Positions 45,013 to 48,820 of a stretch of DNA of 48,820 bases are shown in pieces (within the stretch, counting starts at the first letter, position 1; each line of letters starts with the position of its first letter). A model generated the notes under the pieces. The model did no database searches and was not told where the DNA came from. It worked only from the letters and a program-made list of their open reading frames with translations. The position numbers and the translations under genes were made by a program. Origin of the DNA: Haliea sp. (lineage in GTDB: Bacteria > Pseudomonadota > Gammaproteobacteria > Pseudomonadales > Halieaceae); NCBI GenBank assembly GCA_030730585.1, contig JANQUV010000008.1:1-48820 (forward strand), given 5' to 3'.

Positions 45013-45656
45013 GCGGGAGTCCAGTTGATAAAGTTACGCAGCAGTTGCAGCCCGGCCGTATGGCTCTTTTCCGGGTGAAACTGGGTGGCGAATAGGTTGT
45101 CACGGGCGAGTGCCGCATCGGCACACACGCCGTAGTCCACGCTGCCGGTGACCAGTGTGCGGTCGTTGACGGTGACGTAATAGCTGTGCACAAAATAGAA
45201 GCGTGTTGCATCTGGAATACCCGCCCAAAGTGGGTGCTCAATTACCTTTCGAACCTCACTCCAACCCATATGGGGCACTTTCAGGCGCCGGCCTTCTGCG
45301 TCCTGCAGTGGCTGGCCAAAGTGGCGCACCGTGCCGGGAATCACGTTCAGGCAGTCCACTCCGCCGTTCTCTTCCGAGTGACTCATCAGCGCCTGCATGC
45401 CCACACAAATGGCCAACACTGGCTTGTGCTGTTCCGTCAACGCCACCTGCAGCAGTTCGTCGCAACGCAGGCGGCGGATCTCCGACATACAATCGCGAAT
45501 AGCGCCCACACCCGGGAACACCACCCGGTCGGCCGCGCGAATCTGCTCCACATCGTGAGTGACCACCACGCGCTCGGCACCCACGTGCGCGAGTGCGCTG
45601 GCTACCGAATGCAAGTTACCCATGCCGTAATCAATGACTGCTACAGAACCGCTCAC
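45006..45656 (-). CDS. hisH: Imidazole glycerol phosphate synthase, glutaminase subunit HisH
   Basis: A 216-residue class I glutamine amidotransferase. The nucleophile is the C of [13 protein letters not shown]; the H-x-E of the triad is in [10 protein letters not shown]. The N-terminus [18 protein letters not shown] is typical. It supplies ammonia to HisF. It starts with GTG at 45656, five bases after the hisB stop. Confidence 0.97.
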   Translation of the reverse strand: MSGSVAVIDYGMGNLHSVASALAHVGAERVVVTHDVEQIRAADRVVFPGVGAIRDCMSEIRRLRCDELLQVALTEQHKPVLAICVGMQALMSHSEENGGVDCLNVIPGTVRHFGQPLQDAEGRRLKVPHMGWSEVRKVIEHPLWAGIPDATRFYFVHSYYVTVNDRTLVTGSVDYGVCADAALARDNLFATQFHPEKSHTAGLQLLRNFINWTPAC

Positions 45657-45661
45657 AGCTG

Positions 45662-46255
45662 TTACAGCACACCCTTGGTGGAGGGCATCATACCGGCCAT
45701 GGCGGGGTCCGCCGAAAGCGCCATGCGCAGCGCGCGGCCGAAGGCCTTGAACACGGTTTCAATCTGGTGATGCGTGTTGTCGCCGCGCAGGTTATCGATA
45801 TGCAGCGTCACCTGAGCGTGGTTGATAAAGCCGTGGAAGAACTCCTGAAACAGGTCTACGTCGAAACCACCCACCGACGCGCGGGTAAACGGAATGTTGT
45901 AAACCAGCCCTGGGCGGCCCGAAAAATCTACCACCACACGGGACATTGCCTCGTCCAAAGGCACGTAGCTATGGCCATAGCGAACAATACCCTTCTTGTC
46001 ACCCACAGCCTTGGCAAACGCCTGGCCGAGGGTGATGCCGATATCTTCCACCGTGTGGTGGTCATCGATGTGCAGGTCGCCCTTGGCGTAAATATCCAGG
46101 TCCATCAGGCCGTGGCGCGCGATCTGGTCCAGCATGTGCTCGAGGAACGGAATACCCGTATCGAATTTCGCCTGGCCAGAGCCGTCGAGATTCACCGTAG
46201 CGGTGATCTGCGTTTCCAGAGTATTGCGAGTGACGCTCGCCTTACGCTCAGACAT
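45662..46255 (-). CDS. hisB: Imidazoleglycerol-phosphate dehydratase HisB
   Basis: A monofunctional 197-residue HisB. The start at 46255 ([25 protein letters not shown]) has GGAG about eight bases upstream; the ATG at 46480 adds 75 unrelated residues. The two metal-binding motifs are [14 protein letters not shown] and, near the end, [14 protein letters not shown]. The middle block is [20 protein letters not shown]. First gene of the his cluster. Between this start and arsS (46256-46509) there is no gene; it should hold two divergent promoters. Confidence 0.96.
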   Translation of the reverse strand: MSERKASVTRNTLETQITATVNLDGSGQAKFDTGIPFLEHMLDQIARHGLMDLDIYAKGDLHIDDHHTVEDIGITLGQAFAKAVGDKKGIVRYGHSYVPLDEAMSRVVVDFSGRPGLVYNIPFTRASVGGFDVDLFQEFFHGFINHAQVTLHIDNLRGDNTHHQIETVFKAFGRALRMALSADPAMAGMMPSTKGVL

Positions 46256-46509
46256 GCTATTCTCCAGATCCTGCGATAACGGATGGCAACCGGGGCGCGG
46301 CCCGGATAAGCTCACCATTATAGAAGAAAGCCGGGGCAAATTCATCGTCATATCCACCGTTGCCACTCCTTTCCAGGCGACCAAAGCCACGCAGCGCAGC
46401 CAGCTGCTAAACTGCAGCACCGTCCGCAGCGTAACAAAAAGCCACTTACCGCATCCAAACACGGTAGCCGCGACCAACACAAACGCAACCGAACAAGGAC
46501 CCGAAGCCC

Positions 46510-47469
46510 ATGCATGCCACCCTGCCGCTGCTGGAAGCGACCGATTTCCCCGCCATCCACCGGGGAGAACTGCAAACCCTGCAGGTCAACCTCGGCTACC
46601 TGTGCAACCAGAGCTGCGTACACTGCCATGTGAACGCCGGCCCCACCCGCACGGAGATGATGAGCGATGAGCTGGTCGAACTTATTCCGCAGGTACTGCG
46701 CGCACGCAATATTTCGCTACTTGACCTCACCGGCGGCGCGCCGGAAATGCATCCGCGCTTCCGCAGCCTGGTTGCCGCGGCAAGCGAACTGGGGGTGAAG
46801 GTGATGGACCGTTGCAACCTCACCATCCTGCGCGAACCCGGCTATGAAGGCACAGCAGAATTCCTCGCGCAGCACCGGGTAGACATCGTGGCCTCCATGC
46901 CCTGCTATTCTCCGGCCAATGTCGACCAACAGCGCGGCAATGGCGTGTTCGACAAGAGCATTGCCGCCCTGCAGACACTGAATGCGCTGGGCTACGGGCA
47001 GCCCGGTAGCGAGCTCACCTTGAACTTGGTGTACAACCCTCTCGGCCCTAACTTGCCTCCCAACCAGCAGGCGCTGGAGGCCGACTACAAACGGGAATTA
47101 CGCGCGCATTTTGGCATCGAATTCAACGCGCTGTTCACGCTGGCCAATATGCCCATCAAACGCTTCGGCAGCACGCTCATTTCCAAGGGCCAGTTCGCGG
47201 ACTACATGCAGCTGCTCAAAGACGCCTACCAACCCGCCAATCTGGCGGGCGTCATGTGTCGCTCCATGGTCAGCGTAGACTGGCAGGGCTATCTCTATGA
47301 CTGCGATTTCAACCAGCAGCTGAACCTGCCACTACCCGGCGATGGCGCCAAACCACAGCTCAGCAGCCTGCTCGGCCGCGGCGTAGCGGGCGATGAAATC
47401 CGCACTGCCGACCACTGCTATGGCTGCACCGCCGGCCAGGGCAGCAGCTGCGGTGGCGCACTGAACTGA
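46510..47469 (+). CDS. arsS: Arsenosugar-biosynthesis-type radical SAM protein (ArsS family)
   Basis: A 319-residue radical SAM enzyme. The [4Fe-4S]-binding motif is CNQSCVHC (C32, C36, C39), with [11 protein letters not shown] before it and [15 protein letters not shown], the G-G-x-P-type SAM motif, after it. The C-terminal domain (DUF3641) has [13 protein letters not shown] and ends [17 protein letters not shown], characteristic of ArsS. ArsS attaches the adenosyl group of SAM to dimethylarsinous acid in arsenosugar formation. AAGGA lies upstream of the ATG. The partner arsM is not in this window. The next gene is a TVP38-oxidoreductase fusion. Confidence 0.9.
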   Translation: MHATLPLLEATDFPAIHRGELQTLQVNLGYLCNQSCVHCHVNAGPTRTEMMSDELVELIPQVLRARNISLLDLTGGAPEMHPRFRSLVAAASELGVKVMDRCNLTILREPGYEGTAEFLAQHRVDIVASMPCYSPANVDQQRGNGVFDKSIAALQTLNALGYGQPGSELTLNLVYNPLGPNLPPNQQALEADYKRELRAHFGIEFNALFTLANMPIKRFGSTLISKGQFADYMQLLKDAYQPANLAGVMCRSMVSVDWQGYLYDCDFNQQLNLPLPGDGAKPQLSSLLGRGVAGDEIRTADHCYGCTAGQGSSCGGALN

Positions 47470-47518
47470 TATACGCCAGAAGCGGGCGCCGTTTTTGGCT
47501 CCCCCAAGGAGAACAACG

Positions 47519-48820
47519 GTGAACCGTAAACTGCTCATTATTGTGGCCCTGCTTGCACTGGTGCTGGGCTTTTTTGCTGTAGGCCTGAACGACTACCTGA
47601 CGCTGGACCAGCTGAAAGCCAGTCAAACGCAATTCGCCGAGCTGCTTGCGGCGCACCCGGTTGCAGTGCCGGCAGCCTATTTTGCCATTTATATTCTGGT
47701 CACCGCGCTGTCGCTGCCCGGTGCGGCCATCATGACGCTGGCGGGCGGCGCGCTGTTCGGGCTCGGCACTGGCCTGCTGCTGGTGTCCTTCGCCTCCAGC
47801 ATCGGCGCCACCCTGGCGTTTCTGGTTGCGCGTTTTCTGCTTCGCGACAGCGTGCAGCAGCGTTTTGGCGAGCGGTTACAAGCCATCGACCGCGGCATTG
47901 AGCGCGACGGCGCGTTCTATTTGTTCACGCTGCGGCTGGTACCTATTTTTCCGTTCTTTATTATTAACCTGGTGATGGGCCTGACCAAGCTGCGCACCTG
48001 GGCATTCTACTGGGTTAGCCAGCTGGGCATGCTGGCGGGCACCGCAGTTTACGTGAATGCGGGCACACAGCTGGCCGGTATTGAGCGCATCGGTGACATC
48101 CTCTCACCGGGCCTGCTGCTTTCTTTTGTGTTGCTCGGCCTGTTCCCCTGGATCGCCAAACTGCTAGTGGCTGCAGTGCAACGGCGCCGCGTCTACAAGC
48201 GCTGGCAGCGCCCGGCCGCTTTTGACCGCAACCTGGTAGTGATCGGCGGCGGGGCTGGCGGGCTGGTGTCGGCCTACATTGCGGCGGCGGTCAAAGCCAA
48301 AGTGACGCTAATAGAAGCGCACAAAATGGGCGGCGACTGCCTGAATTACGGCTGTGTTCCCAGCAAAGCGTTAATCAAGAGCGCCAAAGTTGCGCAGCAG
48401 ATGCGCCATGCGGACGATTACGGGCTCACCGCCAGCGAACCGCAGTTCAGTTTCCGCGCAGTCATGGCACGCATCCACCGCATCATCGCCGAGATTGAAC
48501 CCCACGACAGCGTAGAGCGCTACACCGGGCTCGGCGTGGAAGTGCTGCAGGGCTATGCCACCATCATCGACCCCTGGACGGTCGAAATCGCCCTGAACGA
48601 TGGCGGTAAGCAGCGCCTGACCACCCGCTCCATCGTGATTGCGGCAGGCGCCGCGCCGCTGGTGCCGGACCTGCCAGGCCTGAATGAAAGCGGCTATGTC
48701 ACCAGCGATACGCTCTGGGAGCGCTTCGCCGAGCTGGACACCATCCCTCAACGGCTGGTGGTGCTTGGCGGCGGCCCGATCGGCTCGGAGCTGGCGCAGG
48801 CCTTCGCCCGCTTGGGCAGT
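47519..48820 (+). CDS. TVP38/TMEM64-FAD disulfide oxidoreductase fusion, 3' end cut by window edge
   Basis: The frame is open from GTG at 47519 (AAGGAG seven bases upstream) to the window end. Residues 1 to about 220 form a membrane TVP38/DedA-like domain: AAYFAIYILVTALSLPGAAIM, then GGALFGLGTGLLLVS, then LFTLRLVPIFPFFIINLVMGLTK (in pieces). From about 238 comes a pyridine-nucleotide disulfide oxidoreductase: VVIGGGAGGLVSAYIAAA (FAD), GGDCLNYGCVPSKALIKSA (redox-active Cys pair, about 274 and 279), AAGAAPLVPDLPGL and the start of the NAD(P) site, VVLGGGPIGSELAQAFARLG. Mercuric reductase and dihydrolipoamide dehydrogenase have the second part alone. The position next to arsS suggests a link to metalloid metabolism. 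Confidence 0.9.
   Translation, partial: MNRKLLIIVALLALVLGFFAVGLNDYLTLDQLKASQTQFAELLAAHPVAVPAAYFAIYILVTALSLPGAAIMTLAGGALFGLGTGLLLVSFASSIGATLAFLVARFLLRDSVQQRFGERLQAIDRGIERDGAFYLFTLRLVPIFPFFIINLVMGLTKLRTWAFYWVSQLGMLAGTAVYVNAGTQLAGIERIGDILSPGLLLSFVLLGLFPWIAKLLVAAVQRRRVYKRWQRPAAFDRNLVVIGGGAGGLVSAYIAAAVKAKVTLIEAHKMGGDCLNYGCVPSKALIKSAKVAQQMRHADDYGLTASEPQFSFRAVMARIHRIIAEIEPHDSVERYTGLGVEVLQGYATIIDPWTVEIALNDGGKQRLTTRSIVIAAGAAPLVPDLPGLNESGYVTSDTLWERFAELDTIPQRLVVLGGGPIGSELAQAFARLGS

Noticed and set aside
1-48820. CRISPR arrays, rRNA or tRNA genes
   Set aside because: No regularly spaced repeats and no tRNA- or rRNA-like stretches were recognised on reading both strands.

Overview
The window looks like chromosome of a gammaproteobacterium. 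ParC, TypA, GlnA, NtrBC, SecB, EF-P, GpmI and the his proteins all read as gammaproteobacterial. The gene order typA-glnA-ntrBC-trmL-secB-grxC-rhodanese-gpmI-envC-ctpA-yibQ-(gap)-hisF/A/H/B follows, from memory, the order around glnA to hisB in Pseudomonas aeruginosa. The sequence is GC-rich by eye. The extra genes (an amidohydrolase/SDR/TetR group, NhaC, and ArsS with a TVP38-flavoprotein fusion) would fit a marine, Cellvibrionales/Halieaceae-like lineage, but that placement is inference. No rRNA, tRNA or CRISPR array was seen.

Layout. 1-2011: the end of a DUF1365 gene and a cyclopropane-fatty-acid-synthase-like methyltransferase. 1987-6058 (minus): a FAN1-type VRR-NUC nuclease translationally coupled to an Fe-S XPD/DinG-type helicase that carries its own N-terminal nuclease-like motif. 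6065-9015: an EamA exporter, an NhaC antiporter and a thioesterase. 9096-10646 (minus): EF-P and its lysylating enzyme EpmA. 10796-15225: a PilZ-like protein, serB and a YtjB-like membrane protein. 15302-18557 (minus): TetR regulator, amidohydrolase and SDR. 18594-21740 (minus): a cyclic-nucleotide-binding-like protein and parC. 21956-25201: slyD, an ElaA-like acetyltransferase, dtd and typA. 25400-30403: the nitrogen-control block, with glnA behind a clear sigma-54 promoter and NtrC boxes, then a DUF4124 protein, an NtrC box, ntrB and ntrC. 30441-37443: trmL, the rhodanese-grxC-secB operon, and gpmI-envC-ctpA-yibQ. 37440-43330: an accessory segment. 43501-46255 (minus): hisBHAF. 46510-48820: arsS and a TVP38/pyridine-nucleotide-disulfide oxidoreductase fusion cut by the window edge.

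The most interesting part is the accessory segment between yibQ and hisF, two genes close together in related genomes. It holds gene debris, an IS3-family remnant, a Phd/ParE toxin-antitoxin pair, a DUF1275 membrane protein, an aldehyde dehydrogenase and a HipBA pair. The Phd/ParE module is bounded by a perfect 13-bp inverted repeat (38250-38262 and 38851-38863). Each copy is one end of an attC-like imperfect palindrome. The module therefore looks like a mobile integron gene cassette without an integrase in view. The neighbouring cassette appears to have been interrupted by the IS3-family element two bases after its start codon.
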